Below, piece by piece: positions 34,559-45,330 of a DNA stretch of 64,000 nt (position 1 is its first letter; each line of letters begins with the position of its first letter). Origin of the DNA: Azolla caroliniana (lineage: Eukaryota > Polypodiophyta). A model generated the notes under the pieces. It saw only the letters and a list, made by a program, of their open reading frames with translations. It made no database searches and was not told the DNA's origin. The DNA lies in NCBI GenBank assembly GCA_043228905.1, contig JBHGNT010000020.1, forward strand, positions 6,448,001 to 6,512,000. Reading direction: 5' to 3'. The translations under genes were made by a program, and so were the position numbers.

Positions 34559-35022
34559 TGTTGAGAATCAAGCTCAACATAGCACAATGTGTGAATACAC
34601 CTTTTGAGAATCTATGCTTACTCAAAGGTCAAGAGTCACACCACTATTATTTACACATTAACTATGTGTCATAGAATCATATTCTATGACACATAACTAA
34701 TGAGTTTACATATTCCCCATGACTATGAGTCTTCACATTCCCCAAGAGAGAGTAGTTGTTGTAGTTAGTTAATGAAGAGAGAGGGTGACTATATATAAAG
34801 CACCCTTCTCCTACTTTATACTAAGTCGGTTGTGACTCCTTGTAATGCTACATTTTTGTATTTCATATTCTCCTTGTGAATATACATCTTCTTCTTCTTG
34901 AGTATTCTATTTCCATTCTATCTATCCCTCTTGTGTCTTCTCTTCTCTTCACTATTTCCTCTCACACATACACATAACACATAACTCTTTCGCTACACAA
35001 GAATCGTACCTGATTCTTTACA
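34559..35022 (+). repeat. Element D 3' LTR
   Basis: TGTTGAGAATCAAGCTC...TTCTTTACA, 464 bp, TATATAAAGCACC at about 34792. Differs from the 5' copy by scattered substitutions and a 3-4 bp insertion (CTC). Confidence 0.93.
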
Positions 35023-36416
35023 ACTCGATCAAAGAGAATAACACGTAGGACCTAGTCAAATTGCCAGCCAAAAGGAAGTTGTTGCCTTGCAAGTGGGTCT
35101 ACAGATACAAATATGTATTTGGTTCAGACAAGCCCAAATACAAAAGCTTGGTTCGTCGCGAAGGGATTTAGGCAAGAACGTGACATCGACTACGACGAGA
35201 TTTTTTCTTCGGTAGTCAATTTGACGACTCTCCAGCTACTATTCAGAATCATCACAACAGAAGACCTTGAGATGCAGCAGTTGGACGTGAAGACAACATT
35301 CCTCCACGGAGATCTGGACGAGGACATATACATATCCCAGCCGGCAGGCTTCATGGCGATGGGGGAGGAAGGTCAGCTCGTGTGCTGACTAAAGAAAAGC
35401 CTTTACTACTTGAAACAAGAGCCCATGATGTGGTATCAGAAATTTGATACCTACATACGACAGATTGGCTACAATCGGTCAAACTCCGACCCATACATAT
35501 ATTTCCAACAATTGGCCGACGAGTCCAAGATTTATTTTATCCTTTATGTCGATGACATGCTCATCGCCAGCAATGATAGAGTAGAAATCCAGAAGCTGAA
35601 GTAGAGCCTTCATGAAAAATTCTCAATGAAGGAACTTGGAGCAGCCTGACATATACTAGGCATGTGAATAGAGTGAAATCGAACGAAGAAGATCCTCCGG
35701 CTCTCCCAATCCGACTACATCTGAAAAGTGATGAAGCGCTTCAACATGGAGCATGCAAAGTTGGCACCGACACCGCTCCCAATGTTGTTCCGACTATCAG
35801 ACAAAGATTCTCCATCCACAGAGGAGGATAAATTGTTCATGAGCCGAATACCCTACGCATTGGTCGTAGGAAGTCTCATGTACGCGATGGTGGCAACCCG
35901 ACCAGACCTTGCTTACACCATAGGGGTCACCAACCGCTACATGTCAAAACCCGGACAGACGCACTCTCGACAACAAAGGCCGAATACATAGTCGCATCCA
36001 AAACAGCCAAGGAAGCCATCTGGTTCCATCAGTTGTCGACTGATTTTTCAGCTAATAGCTAAATCGACCATCAAGAACCAACCCTGCATTGTGACTCTCA
36101 AAGCGCAATACACCTCATCCTGAATCCGGTGTATCATGTGAAGACAAAGTATATTGAGGTGAGGTACCACCATATCCGGGAGCTCGTCACCAACAAGAAG
36201 CTTGACGTTCGGAAAGTGGATACCGAGGTGAACATCATTGACAACCTAACAAAGCAACTCCCAAATCAACACTTCGGCACACTAAGAGGACAAATGGGAC
36301 TACTGCAAGCAGACGAGCGAAACAAAGCCGGATCTGAAGGAGCAGAAGGAGCAGAAGGAGCAGATGGTAAGTCGAGAATCGACACGGCTTGGCAAGTCGA
36401 AACTATGCCTCGGTAA
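35023..36416 (+). pseudogene. Element C RT and RNase H remnant
   Basis: Resumes after D with SIKENNT, a TAG, then DLVKLPAKRKLLPCKWVYRY. RT: DIDYDEIFSSVVNL, LDVKTTFLHGDLDEDIY and ILYVDDMLIAS are retained. Connection and RNase H: YALVVGSLMYAMVATRPDLAYTIG, VKTKYIEVRYHHIREL, DNLTKQLPNQHF. Stops at about 35386, 35602, 35648 and 35722, and a deletion in RNase H near 35970. The tail is Glu/Gly/Ala-rich (GSEGAEGAEGADG) and ends at 36416. RT residues survive although the integrase of the same element is lost. Confidence 0.88.
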
Positions 36417-36830
36417 TGGCTCGGCTCAAGCCTAAACCATTTACCTAAACCGGTTTAAACGGCTTGGAGGCTTGGCTCGGTTTAGGCTTGAGCCTACCTA
36501 AACGGTTTGAGCTCGGCAACAGACTATTGAATGACAAGAAGCCATAGGCAACAGACTGTTGAATGACGAGAGAGGGGGGAGCGATAGTGAGGGAGAGGGA
36601 GCCTAACAAGGGATTTGTGGATGTTAGCTGACAAATCATAATAGTCTATGAAGAGGGGGTGGTGGAGGTGGGACTTGGAGTTGAATTTATCAAACTCATA
36701 GATGGTAAGACCTAGAGGGTGGGAGTTATGAGGAGGAGAAGAAGAGTGTAGGAGGAAGTGGTAGTGGTGTTTTTTGGGTTTCTTCATCTTTTTTGTCCCA
36801 AACCGCTTCACAAATCGGTTCGTAAATCGG
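36417..36830 (+). other. Element C 3' non-coding region, left part
   Basis: Long untranslated stretch between RNase H and the 3' LTR, split by element B; it continues at 52569. Rich in AACCGGTTT/CGGTTTAGG words (36430-36510). A 30-bp near-duplicate (GCAACAGACT.TTGAATGAC) occurs at 36518 and 36548. No gene. Confidence 0.5.
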
Positions 36831-37013
36831 TGTCGCGAAGATTCACGCATGTGTGTGCTACTCGAGCGACCACCGGGGTCTTGGACTGGGGAGGACGTTC
36901 GCGGAATTATCGAAGAGATGACGATCAATGTAAGATTTGATGAAATTTGTTCACTTGAGAAGAAGAAGGATTGTACACTTGTGAAGTAGAAAAATATGAA
37001 GAAGATAAAGAAG
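36831..37013 (-). repeat. Element B 3' LTR, truncated
   Basis: 183 bp match the low-coordinate end of 51912-52568 with few differences (starting TGTCGCGAAGATTC). The match stops after GAAGATAAAGAA; the following 37014-37092 has a short echo of upstream sequence (GGATTGTACACTTGTGAAG) and unassigned DNA, so about 470 bp of this LTR are missing. Confidence 0.8.
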
Positions 37014-37092
37014 GATTGTACACTTGTGAAGGATAGTAGATCTACCGAACGATGTCGTCGATCCGACCGCTCTTCCTTCGTCCACCGCGCGT

Positions 37093-37677
37093 TGTCGTGA
37101 AGAAAACCATCCACAAGCGGAATCGGTGCACCGGAGCATAGGAACCGGCTCTTCATGCACGATCCTAGGTAGGTAGGAAGTTAATAGGAAACGACTCCTT
37201 CCTTGCCTATAAAAGGAGGGAGACGAGGAAGAGGAGGGGATTGCGGAGAGTCGAGGACGAAGTGCTGTCGGTTTGTGGGCGGAGGCTTCTCTCTCTCTCT
37301 GGCTCGCATACTCTGTAGCTCCTTTCTGTGCAGGTTTTCGGGAGGCTCGCGCTGCTCTGAGGAATGCCCGAGTGCTTCCGGCAGCACCTCCAACCTACTC
37401 CTTTCTTTCTGAGCGTTTGCAAACAGGTATCGGCATCTGTTCGCCGACCTGTTCGGTTGTAACCGACTTCGTGTTTTGTTGTTTGTCTTTGTTAATACAT
37501 ACATACATTCGTGTCTCTCTGTGTCGCTGTCCCACTCGCGTCTTTGTGTCGAAGGGCCGTGTCCCTGTGAATCTACTCTCACACGTAGTGGGTCTCTTCT
37601 CCTTTCTCTCTTGCTCTTCGGTACAAGACCCCCGAGGTCCCGCCTCATTCCACGTATCCACGAGGAATACCTCGACA
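37093..37677 (+). repeat. Element A 5' LTR
   Basis: TATA box CTATAAAAGG at 37208-37217; CT tract at 37290-37300. TGTCG/CGACA inverted ends. Confidence 0.95.
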
Positions 37678-37720
37678 TCTTGGTGAACCCGACGTGAACA
37701 AGGCGGCAGAAGAGCAGAAG

Positions 37721-39043
37721 ATGAAAGGGTCGGATCTTGCGGAGGCCATGGCTTCGGCCGTGGATCAGATATTGAGCGCACGCGAGGGCTCCGGCGCCCT
37801 CGACAGAGCCATTGAGGCAGTCGTCGATACGATCGGCCGGTTCAGTGGAAAGGCAGAAATGCTGGTGCGGGACATTCCGGAAGAGAGGCGTCTTGCCGGG
37901 TTCCCTCGAGTGGCGATGCCGAGCACCCATGCGGAGGTGCTCGAGGTACGGGCGGAGAGCCGTACCTGGGAGGAGTTCGAGGGCCGGCTCCTAGAAAAAT
38001 ACGGGTTGGACGACGCGCTCCGGCTTTCGAAACGGGACTTCATGGAATGGGTGAAGTCCCCCGGCAAGGGAAGAAACGCGTCGGCACTCCTCCGGGAGTT
38101 TGAGGAACGCTTTGCGCGCCTTTCGGCGCTTGACCGAACCGTTCTGGATACGAGCCGGGTCCTACTGTTCGTCAAGTCGGTGGACGAGCGGGACCGGGAT
38201 CAAGTCGGCTCCTTGCTGGAAACTGCAGACGGGCTGACAACCGACTGGGTTGTGGTTAAGAGAGTCTGTGGCCGTTTTGACAAACGGCGAGAATGGGCTG
38301 ATAACGGGGCGGCCGGTGCGGGCTTTGTCACAGCAAGGAGGCTTGAACCGGCACCGCAAGAGCGAAGGGCAGAAGCCCGAGAGTGGCTCGAAACCGGTTC
38401 GGCTTCGACCGGCATGGTCAATGGCTCATCCGGAGGAGCAGCGCTGGAGGAGTTGACGCGGGCGATAAAGGATCTCCAGATCGCCCAGGCTCGAAGGGAA
38501 GGCGGCGAACCGGCTCGTGACCGACGATCGGCAGCAGGGAACAGGTGCATGTGGTGCGACGAGGTCGGCCACATTCGGAAGGACTGCGGCGATTTCGCAG
38601 AGGCGTTGAGGAACCGGGTGGTGTACCTGTGGGAAGGCCGGGTGCATGCCGGCGACACCAGAAGGGCCCTGAACCGAAACGACGGGCGAGGAGGTATGAA
38701 GAGACTGATGGAAGAGGCAGCGGCCCGACACGTGGAGGCCATCCACTACTCGGCGTCGGCCGGCATTCGGGTCGGGGGCAGCGAGGCCCGAAAGGAGGGC
38801 AAAGACGGATTCTGGTCGGCAATGCTAGAAGGTCTTGCCGGCGCACGGCTAAGGAAAGATGAAACGGACCGCGCTGAGAGACGGGTCCGGGAAATAACCG
38901 GGTGGAGCGATCCGATCGAGGAGAAGACGGGCTTCGTAGAAGCCGCCTGCCGGAACTACGAGGCTCTGGTAGAAGACAAACGAGTGGGGAAAGCCGGAGC
39001 GGTCGGGCCTCACAACGGTACGAGACCCGATTCGGGCAACGAC
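37721..39043 (+). pseudogene. Element A gag
   Basis: Starts MKGSDLAEAMASAVDQ. The capsid-like middle has RTWEEFEGRLLEKYGLDDAL, FMEWVKSP, LREFEERFARLSALD and RVLLFVKSVDE, aligning with element B gag. Zinc knuckle CMWCDEVGHIRKDC at about 38549-38590. Copia E inserts at the AGAAT target (39044-39048). Past it the same frame stops at TAG 44526-44528, while the protease-side frame is shifted, so pol was probably reached by a frameshift, or an indel occurred. An open gag of 441 codons before the insertion. Confidence 0.85.
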
Positions 39044-39048
39044 AGAAT

Positions 39049-39217
39049 TGTCGAATACCTGTGTATAATGGACGTATTCACACCATCCCGTTTTGGCCAT
39101 TTATGTAATTAGCATAAAGGGTAGTTGCCCTAAGTCGGTCACTATATATAGTGACCTTGTAACCTCTTTGTGAGGTTGGTTGTTGTATTGTTGCTTTATG
39201 AAATAAGAAACTCTTTT

Positions 39218-39266
<49 letters not shown>

Positions 39267-39352
39267 CAACGACCTACAGTCTGTCATACACAGGGAACAA
39301 ACAGGAATCGAGTGCTTCAAGATCTTCCGCACAGACGACATTGCTTCCAACA
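39049..39352 (+). repeat. Element E 5' LTR
   Basis: TGTCGAATACC...GCTTCCAACA. TATA sequence embedded in the 20-bp perfect palindrome GGTCACTATATATAGTGACC (39137-39156). CT tract about 39219-39260. Confidence 0.97.
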
Positions 39353-39949
39353 TCTGGTATCAGAGCCTGCACAGTAGTCGGTCCTTCAATCCGCTGTCGG
39401 CCGTCGTCTCTGCATTCGGTTTCCTGCGTCATTCGAAGAAGAGAGAAGAAGAAAAAAAAAAAAACCAGGTTTGCATCTCATCGCGTTAGATCATCTTGCT
39501 TGGAGTAAGCCATCAGGTCGTACTCCGTTCCTTGTGATCGTAACCGCTCGAGGTGAAATCCCCTTGTGCAACTTTGCTCCAACATCCCAAATTCGCGCTT
39601 CATCTGGCTGATCGACATTCGGGAGGATCAGTCGGATCCGTCTCTCTCGTCGCTGCAGTCACCCGAAGCCGAATCGGTCCAGATAATCGGTTTCAATAAT
39701 CGGTATTCGGCATATATATCCGAAGCGAACCGGGCTCACTCTGACTCGGCAACATTCGGGAAGACCAGTCGGTTCTGTCCCTCAAGTTACCGGAGTCAAC
39801 TCGAGCAAGTTCAACAATATATATATCCGAAGCCGAACCGACTCGGGTTCAAATCCGACTAGAACGATATCGGGTGAGCCAACCGGCTGCACTCCAACAA
39901 GGTTCGTAGTCAACTTCGAACCGAGCTTCGTCAACTGAAACCGAATTTG
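39353..39949 (+). other. Element E leader
   Basis: 597-bp untranslated leader between LTR and start codon. It contains a 12-A run at 39451-39464 and two ATATATATCCGAA(G)C copies (39712-39727 and 39817-39833). No gene. Confidence 0.7.
39355..39366 (+). promoter_or_regulatory. Element E primer-binding site
   Basis: TGGTATCAGAGC, complementary to the 3' end of plant initiator-Met tRNA, two bases after the LTR. Confidence 0.93.
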
Positions 39950-42900
39950 ATGGCATCAACATCCGGCTCGTCAGAAATGAGTCTACGAAAGTTCGATGGA
40001 TCGAACTTCAACTTCTGGAAGGAACAAATGCAGGACTATCTCATAGTCAAGGGGCAGATCGATCCCATCGAAAATGAAGAACCTCTAGAAGGATACAAAC
40101 CAATTGAGTGGCAGAAGCTGGACAGAATCGTCCGCGCCACGATTCGGATGCACCTATCGGAATCGGTATACTTTACGGTGCAATCGTGTACGACAGCATT
40201 CGAACTGTGGAAAACACTGTCGGACACTTACGAAAAGAAGGTCGCCGCAACGAAGATGTTTCTGATCCGGCGCCTCTACAACCTGCGGATGAAAGAATCC
40301 GATTCGGTTCAAGCACACCTCAATGAGTACGAAAGCATCAGCTCCCAAATCTCATCTCAGGGGACGGCAATCGAGGATGAACTCAGAGCAATGATACTCA
40401 TGAGCAGCCTTCCCTCATCATGGGAAACTTTCGTCACAACCGTGTGCAACGCGTCAACCACGGCTGTTAAATACTCCGAAGTCACGAGCGCAATCCTGAC
40501 CGAAGCAGCTCGGAGAAAGTCCTTCGCCAAAGACTCAACAGAAGACGCTTATGTAGTACAAGGTTCGACAGACCGATCGAACATACGAGGAAGAGATTCC
40601 TCACGACCGCCGAACAATCAGCGAAGACGGAGCCAGTCACGGGATAACCGAACCTGCAACTACTGCAAGAAACCCGGACACATCAAAGCCGACTGCCGCG
40701 CACTCAAGAACAAGAACAACAAGAAGAGTGGCCGGCATGAGGAGGTCAACTACGTCAGCTTCTCAGCTGATGTGCTACCAGACGACCCGAATATACTATC
40801 AATCGAAAATCCAGTCGGATCAGAAGTTCTACTCACGACTGAAGAGTCGAGCACATGGCTCTTAGATTCGGGCGCGTCGTTTCACGTGACTCCTCATCGA
40901 TCACAATTTCGGCAATATACGATCCGTCACTCCGACTCAGTTCGAGTCGGTAACTCGCAACACTGCGACATCATCGGAATCGGCACAGTAGAGCTCAACC
41001 TTGCAGGTGGCTCAACACTTGTACTCCACAATGTCCGACATGTACCCGAGCTCTCAAGGCCATTGATCTCAGTCGGACAACTAGATGAAGACGGCATTCG
41101 TGCCGGTTTTTCTTCGGGAGGGTGGACACTCCACAGGGGGAACCTTCTGCTTGCTAGAGGACCCAAGATACACTCACTGTATCCGTTACATGTTACGCTC
41201 AGAGAGGGTAACCTGTTTTTGGTGGACATTCCTGTGTCATCATTATGGCACCGAAGACTGGGACACCTCAGCAAGGCCGGCATCACGCACCTATCTAGAG
41301 CCGGATACATCCCCAAACTCTCCTTCTCCGACCATCAATTTTGCGAGCATTGCCAGTATGGCAAACAAGCAGCCACATCACACCCGACATCAGCACCAAG
41401 AGAAACGAGACCTCTCTATTTGGTCCACTCGGACGTCTGTGGCCCAATGCCGCATCAGTCTCTAGGCGGTGCATCTTACTTCGTCACTTTTATTGACGAC
41501 TCGACTCGAAAGGTGTGGGCCTATCCGATTCGCACCAAAGATCGGGTCTTCTCGATCTTCACCGATTGGCTCGCTATGGTGGAAAATCAAACCGACCGAA
41601 AGCTGAAATGCCTTCGGACAGATAATGGGGGAGAGTTCAAATCCGAAGAATTCGTCAAATTCTGCCGACAACGCGGCATCCGACGTGAACTTACGGCACC
41701 ACACAGTCCGGAGCAAAACGGGATTGCAGAACGAATGAATCGGACAATCCAAGAACGGATAGTTTCCATGCTCCAACACTCCCGACTGTCGGATGGCTTC
41801 TGGGCAGAGGCTCTACTCACGGCAGTACACATAATCAATATGTCGCCAAGTAGACCTCTAGGACTTCAAATGCCTCAGGAACTATGGATCGGCAGTAAGC
41901 CGAATTACGACAAGCTGAGGATCTTCGGATGCGAGGCGTACGCCCTTATTCCGAAAGATGATCGCCGAAAACTTGCACCTCGGTCCAGGAAATGCATTTT
42001 CCTTGGATATGGATCAGACGGCGAAATGGGATACCAACTCTGGGACCCCGAACGCAGACAAATCGTCCGAAGTTCGGACGTTGTGTTCAACGAGTCGGCT
42101 ATGAACCCATCAGTCGAAAAACCAATCGAAGTCCGAAGGGTAACATTCTCCGATGTGCCGACCCTTCAAGAAGGCCCCGCTCTCAACACACGGTCAGCTT
42201 CACGGGTAGCTGAACCTTACACTACCGACTCGGACAACTCTGACTCGGCACAGCCGAATGATTCGGTTTCGGACCATCCGACCTCGATACCCGATGCGAC
42301 CAGTCCAATCATACCTCGACGATCCGAGAGACTGTCGCAACCTCCGGAGAGATATTCTCCTGGAATTTTCTTCACCGACGCCGGCGAACCGACGTCTTAC
42401 GAAGAAGCATCGACATCTGTCGATTCAGCCACCTGGCATCTGGCGATGGAGTCGGAAATGCACTCCATTCGGGCAAACAAGACTTGGGATCTGGTCGAAT
42501 TACCTAGGAACCGACGTGCTCTTCCTTGCAAGTGGGTCTATCGACTAAAAGAGACGTCTGATTCGACCACCCCAAAGTACAAGGCCAGATTAGTTGCGAA
42601 GGGCTTCCGACAAGAATATGGCGTCGACTTCGACGAGATTTTTTCACCAGTGGTGAAAATGACAACCCTTCGTTTTCTACTCGGCGTAGTGGCAGCCGAC
42701 AACTTGGAGCTGATTCAGCTAGATGTCAAAACAGCCTTCCTCCATGGTGATCTCGAGGAAGAAATTTATATGGAGCAGCCGAAAGGCTTCGTGGCAACTG
42801 GCCAAGAACATCTAGTCTGCCGACTCAGGAAGAGTCTATACGGCCTCAAACAGGCACCGCGACAATGGTACAAGAAGTTCGACGACTTCATCCAATCGAT

Positions 42901-43963
42901 CGGCTTCTCCAAAAGCGATGAGGACCATTGTCTCTTCACCAACACAGCTCAAGATGGATCACCCATCTTCCTCATCATTTACGTGGACGACATGCTAATT
43001 TCTGGACGCCACGCGGGCGACCTTGCCGATCTCGTTCGGCAACTGCGGTTGAAGTTTGCCATGAAGGACCTCGGTCCGGCACGACACATCCTTGGCATGA
43101 AGATTAGTCGGCATCGCGATAAACGACATCTTTTTTTGTCTCAGACCGACTATATCGGACGTGTCTTAGAACGCTTCAACATGCAATCAGCCAAATCTGC
43201 TTCAACCCCGCTCCCTATGAATCTTCGGCTCTCTCAGCGAGACTGCCCGACATCCGGTTCGGAGGGGGAAGATATGAAGTCGGTACCGTATGCACCGGCA
43301 GTCGGCTCCCTTATGTACCTGATGGTCGCGACACGGCCTGACATCTCTCATGCCGTAGGAGTCGTTAGCAGATTTATGCACAATCCTGGCCGATCGCATT
43401 GGAACGCAGTCAAGCATGTGTTCAGATATCTGGCTGGCACAAAAGATCACGGCATTCTTTTCTGTCCGAACCGAACCTCAGGCGTAGTCGGTTACACCGA
43501 CTCGGATTTCGCCGGCTGTATAGACAGTCGGAAATCAACAACCGGATACTGCTTCAAATTCGGCAATGGAGCAATCTCGTGGAAGTCGAAACTTCAGGAG
43601 TGCACAGCGACCTCAACGACCGAAGCAGAATATGTAGCTGCGTCCGACGCGGCAAAAGAAGCTTTGTGGCTCGGTCGGCTGGCGCACACGTTTCGACAAG
43701 TCGACCATGACTCGGCTCCAGTTGTCTACAGCGACAGTCAAGGTGCTGTTGCCTTGTCGAAAAATCCGGTTCACCACAACGCCTCCAAACATATCGACGT
43801 TCGATATCACTTCGTTCGGGACTGCGTCATTTCAGGGAAAATCGGTCTAGAGAAAATATCCACAACCGACAATGTCGCAGATGGAATGACCAAGTGTCTT
43901 TCGGCAGACCGTTTTCGGTCTCTTCGGCATCAGATGGGCGTAACGACAAACCAGTCCGGTTAG
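39950..43963 (+). CDS. Copia E gag-pol polyprotein, intact
   Basis: 1337 residues, start MASTSGSSEMSLRKFDGSNF. It encodes all enzymes for reverse transcription and integration in a virus-like particle. Copia gag (UBN2-like) is about residues 10-200 (FNFWKEQMQDYL). The zinc knuckle CNYCKKPGHIKADC is at 236-249. Protease LDSGASFHVTP has its active Asp at 306. Pre-integrase is WHRRLGHLS. Integrase catalytic residues are D495 (HSDV), D558 (RTDNGGEF) and E594 (GIAERMNR), the classic D-D-35-E spacing. RT has DVKTAFLHGDLEEE and YVDD at 1011-1014. RNase H and terminus: TATSTTEAEYVAASDA, SKHIDVRYHFVRD. No stop, frameshift or lost catalytic residue seen. A TTG codon sits just before the ATG; the ATG is preferred. 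Confidence 0.97.
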   Translation: MASTSGSSEMSLRKFDGSNFNFWKEQMQDYLIVKGQIDPIENEEPLEGYKPIEWQKLDRIVRATIRMHLSESVYFTVQSCTTAFELWKTLSDTYEKKVAATKMFLIRRLYNLRMKESDSVQAHLNEYESISSQISSQGTAIEDELRAMILMSSLPSSWETFVTTVCNASTTAVKYSEVTSAILTEAARRKSFAKDSTEDAYVVQGSTDRSNIRGRDSSRPPNNQRRRSQSRDNRTCNYCKKPGHIKADCRALKNKNNKKSGRHEEVNYVSFSADVLPDDPNILSIENPVGSEVLLTTEESSTWLLDSGASFHVTPHRSQFRQYTIRHSDSVRVGNSQHCDIIGIGTVELNLAGGSTLVLHNVRHVPELSRPLISVGQLDEDGIRAGFSSGGWTLHRGNLLLARGPKIHSLYPLHVTLREGNLFLVDIPVSSLWHRRLGHLSKAGITHLSRAGYIPKLSFSDHQFCEHCQYGKQAATSHPTSAPRETRPLYLVHSDVCGPMPHQSLGGASYFVTFIDDSTRKVWAYPIRTKDRVFSIFTDWLAMVENQTDRKLKCLRTDNGGEFKSEEFVKFCRQRGIRRELTAPHSPEQNGIAERMNRTIQERIVSMLQHSRLSDGFWAEALLTAVHIINMSPSRPLGLQMPQELWIGSKPNYDKLRIFGCEAYALIPKDDRRKLAPRSRKCIFLGYGSDGEMGYQLWDPERRQIVRSSDVVFNESAMNPSVEKPIEVRRVTFSDVPTLQEGPALNTRSASRVAEPYTTDSDNSDSAQPNDSVSDHPTSIPDATSPIIPRRSERLSQPPERYSPGIFFTDAGEPTSYEEASTSVDSATWHLAMESEMHSIRANKTWDLVELPRNRRALPCKWVYRLKETSDSTTPKYKARLVAKGFRQEYGVDFDEIFSPVVKMTTLRFLLGVVAADNLELIQLDVKTAFLHGDLEEEIYMEQPKGFVATGQEHLVCRLRKSLYGLKQAPRQWYKKFDDFIQSIGFSKSDEDHCLFTNTAQDGSPIFLIIYVDDMLISGRHAGDLADLVRQLRLKFAMKDLGPARHILGMKISRHRDKRHLFLSQTDYIGRVLERFNMQSAKSASTPLPMNLRLSQRDCPTSGSEGEDMKSVPYAPAVGSLMYLMVATRPDISHAVGVVSRFMHNPGRSHWNAVKHVFRYLAGTKDHGILFCPNRTSGVVGYTDSDFAGCIDSRKSTTGYCFKFGNGAISWKSKLQECTATSTTEAEYVAASDAAKEALWLGRLAHTFRQVDHDSAPVVYSDSQGAVALSKNPVHHNASKHIDVRYHFVRDCVISGKIGLEKISTTDNVADGMTKCLSADRFRSLRHQMGVTTNQSG

Positions 43964-44156
43964 AGCCGGACACAGAGCAGGATGGTTCCCGACAACCGAC
44001 ATCAGTTCCTTAATGATCGGCTTCAACTGTTCCGACCCGACCAGTTCGGTCTTCTGCCTTCGGACCCTGCCGACTCGAACAAAGCTGATATGTCCGAGAA
44101 CCTAAGTCTATACCTGTAACCTTAGATAACCCATGTATACGCCCATTACGGGGGAG

Positions 44157-44325
44157 TGTCGAATACCTGTGTATAATGGACGTATTCACACCATCCCGTT
44201 TTGGCCATTTATGTAATTAGCATAAAGGGTAGTTGCCCTAAGTCGGTCACTATATATAGTGACCTTGTAACCTCTTTGTGAGGTTGGTTGTTGTATTGTT
44301 GCTTTATGAAATAAGAAACTCTTTT

Positions 44326-44370
<45 letters not shown>

Positions 44371-44456
44371 CAACGACCTACAGTCTGTCATACACAGGGA
44401 ACAAACAGGAATCGAGTGCTTCAAGATCTTCCGCACAGACGACATTGCTTCCAACA
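44157..44456 (+). repeat. Element E 3' LTR
   Basis: Same as 39049-39352 apart from a shorter CT tract; palindromic TATA at 44245-44264. Followed by target duplication AGAAT. Confidence 0.97.
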
Positions 44457-44458
44457 AG

Positions 44459-45133
44459 AATGATGCTGGTGGGTCCAGCTCGCAAGATAACCCCAGGAAG
44501 GGCAGATACCGACTGGGGACGGAAATAGAAAGGACCACGGACCTACGAAAGGTCCTAGAAGAACGGATCCTCGACAGCAAAGTGGAGCTGTCATTACGGG
44601 AGGTGCTAGGGATCGCCAAGGAGTTCCACGACTCCATTGTGGACCTGGTGAAACGGAGGAGGCTGTCGACGGAGACGGAACCGGAAAGACCGGTGGAGGT
44701 GTGGACGACGCACATCGACGACATGGCGCTGGAAGATGAGTGGGCGGAGAGCCACTATTCAAGGCCGCACTAGGCCCGAGCGACCACGGAGACCCCGGTA
44801 AAGATCGGAGATGTTCAGGAACCGGTGGTAGCACTGGTGGACCACGGTTCGGAAATAAACCTAATGTCCATGAACTTCTATAATAAGGGAAAGTGGCCGA
44901 TCAACACGAAGCATGGGTGGAAGATACGGGCGGCGACGCGCGCCACCGAGGAACTGCATGGGGCCTGCCCGAACGTGCGAGTCAAGATCGGCGACGTCGA
45001 GATTGACCAGCACTTCTTCGTGCAGGAGACGTCCTCGCATCCGGTCATATTAGGGGAACCATACATCACAGCGGCACGAATGGAGACCAAAGTGTTGGAC
45101 AACGGTTCGGCCTACGCGAGGGTCAAGAGCTAG
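44459..45133 (+). pseudogene. Element A gag-pol junction and protease
   Basis: First part (44459-44772) reads TEIERTTDLRKVLEERILDS then ELSLREVLGIAKEFHDSIV, a segment typical of the region before gypsy proteases. The second (44825-45133) is the aspartic protease: VALVDHGSEINLMS, where the usual D-S/T-G is D-H-G, then NVRVKIGDVEIDQHFFVQE and HPVILGEPYI. TAG at 45131-45133 and a frameshift separate it from pol. Probably inactive. Confidence 0.8.
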
Positions 45134-45330
45134 GACGGGCGCCATTCGGTCCAATTTCTGACGGTGCGACCGAACCACGAGCGAAACCGCGAATCCCTCG
45201 GTGGCGAGAACCGGGAGGATTTTTAGAGAGGGCTGCCAAGGCGTGGGGCCGAGACAGTCCGGACACTCGGGAAAGACCCCACAGCTGTACGATAGGTAGG
45301 AAGTTTTGCTTCTCCGACAACGGAGGGTGT

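Larger units (their letters stand above)
28813..35022 (+). mobile_element. Copia element D inserted in C
   Basis: LTRs 28813-29272 and 34559-35022, TGTTGAGAATCAAG...GATTCTTTACA; target duplication ACTTG/ACTCG (28808-28812 and 35023-35027) inside C's RT. Primer site TGGTATCGGAGC at 29273. Polypurine tract TTGAGGGGGCG before the 3' LTR. It contains solo LTR S2. Coding is decayed. Confidence 0.92.
39049..44456 (+). mobile_element. Copia element E, intact and young
   Basis: 5408 bp. LTRs 39049-39352 (304 bp) and 44157-44456 (300 bp) are identical outside a CT tract that differs by 4 bp. Perfect target duplication AGAAT (39044-39048 and 44457-44461). Primer site TGGTATCAGAGC (39355-39366), uninterrupted 1337-residue polyprotein, polypurine ATTACGGGGGAG before the 3' LTR. 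All parts needed for autonomous transposition are visible. The innermost and youngest layer of the nest. Confidence 0.97.

Noticed and set aside
37694-37720. Upstream GTG start for element A gag
   Set aside because: It overlaps the primer-like site; the ATG at 37721 is the plausible start.
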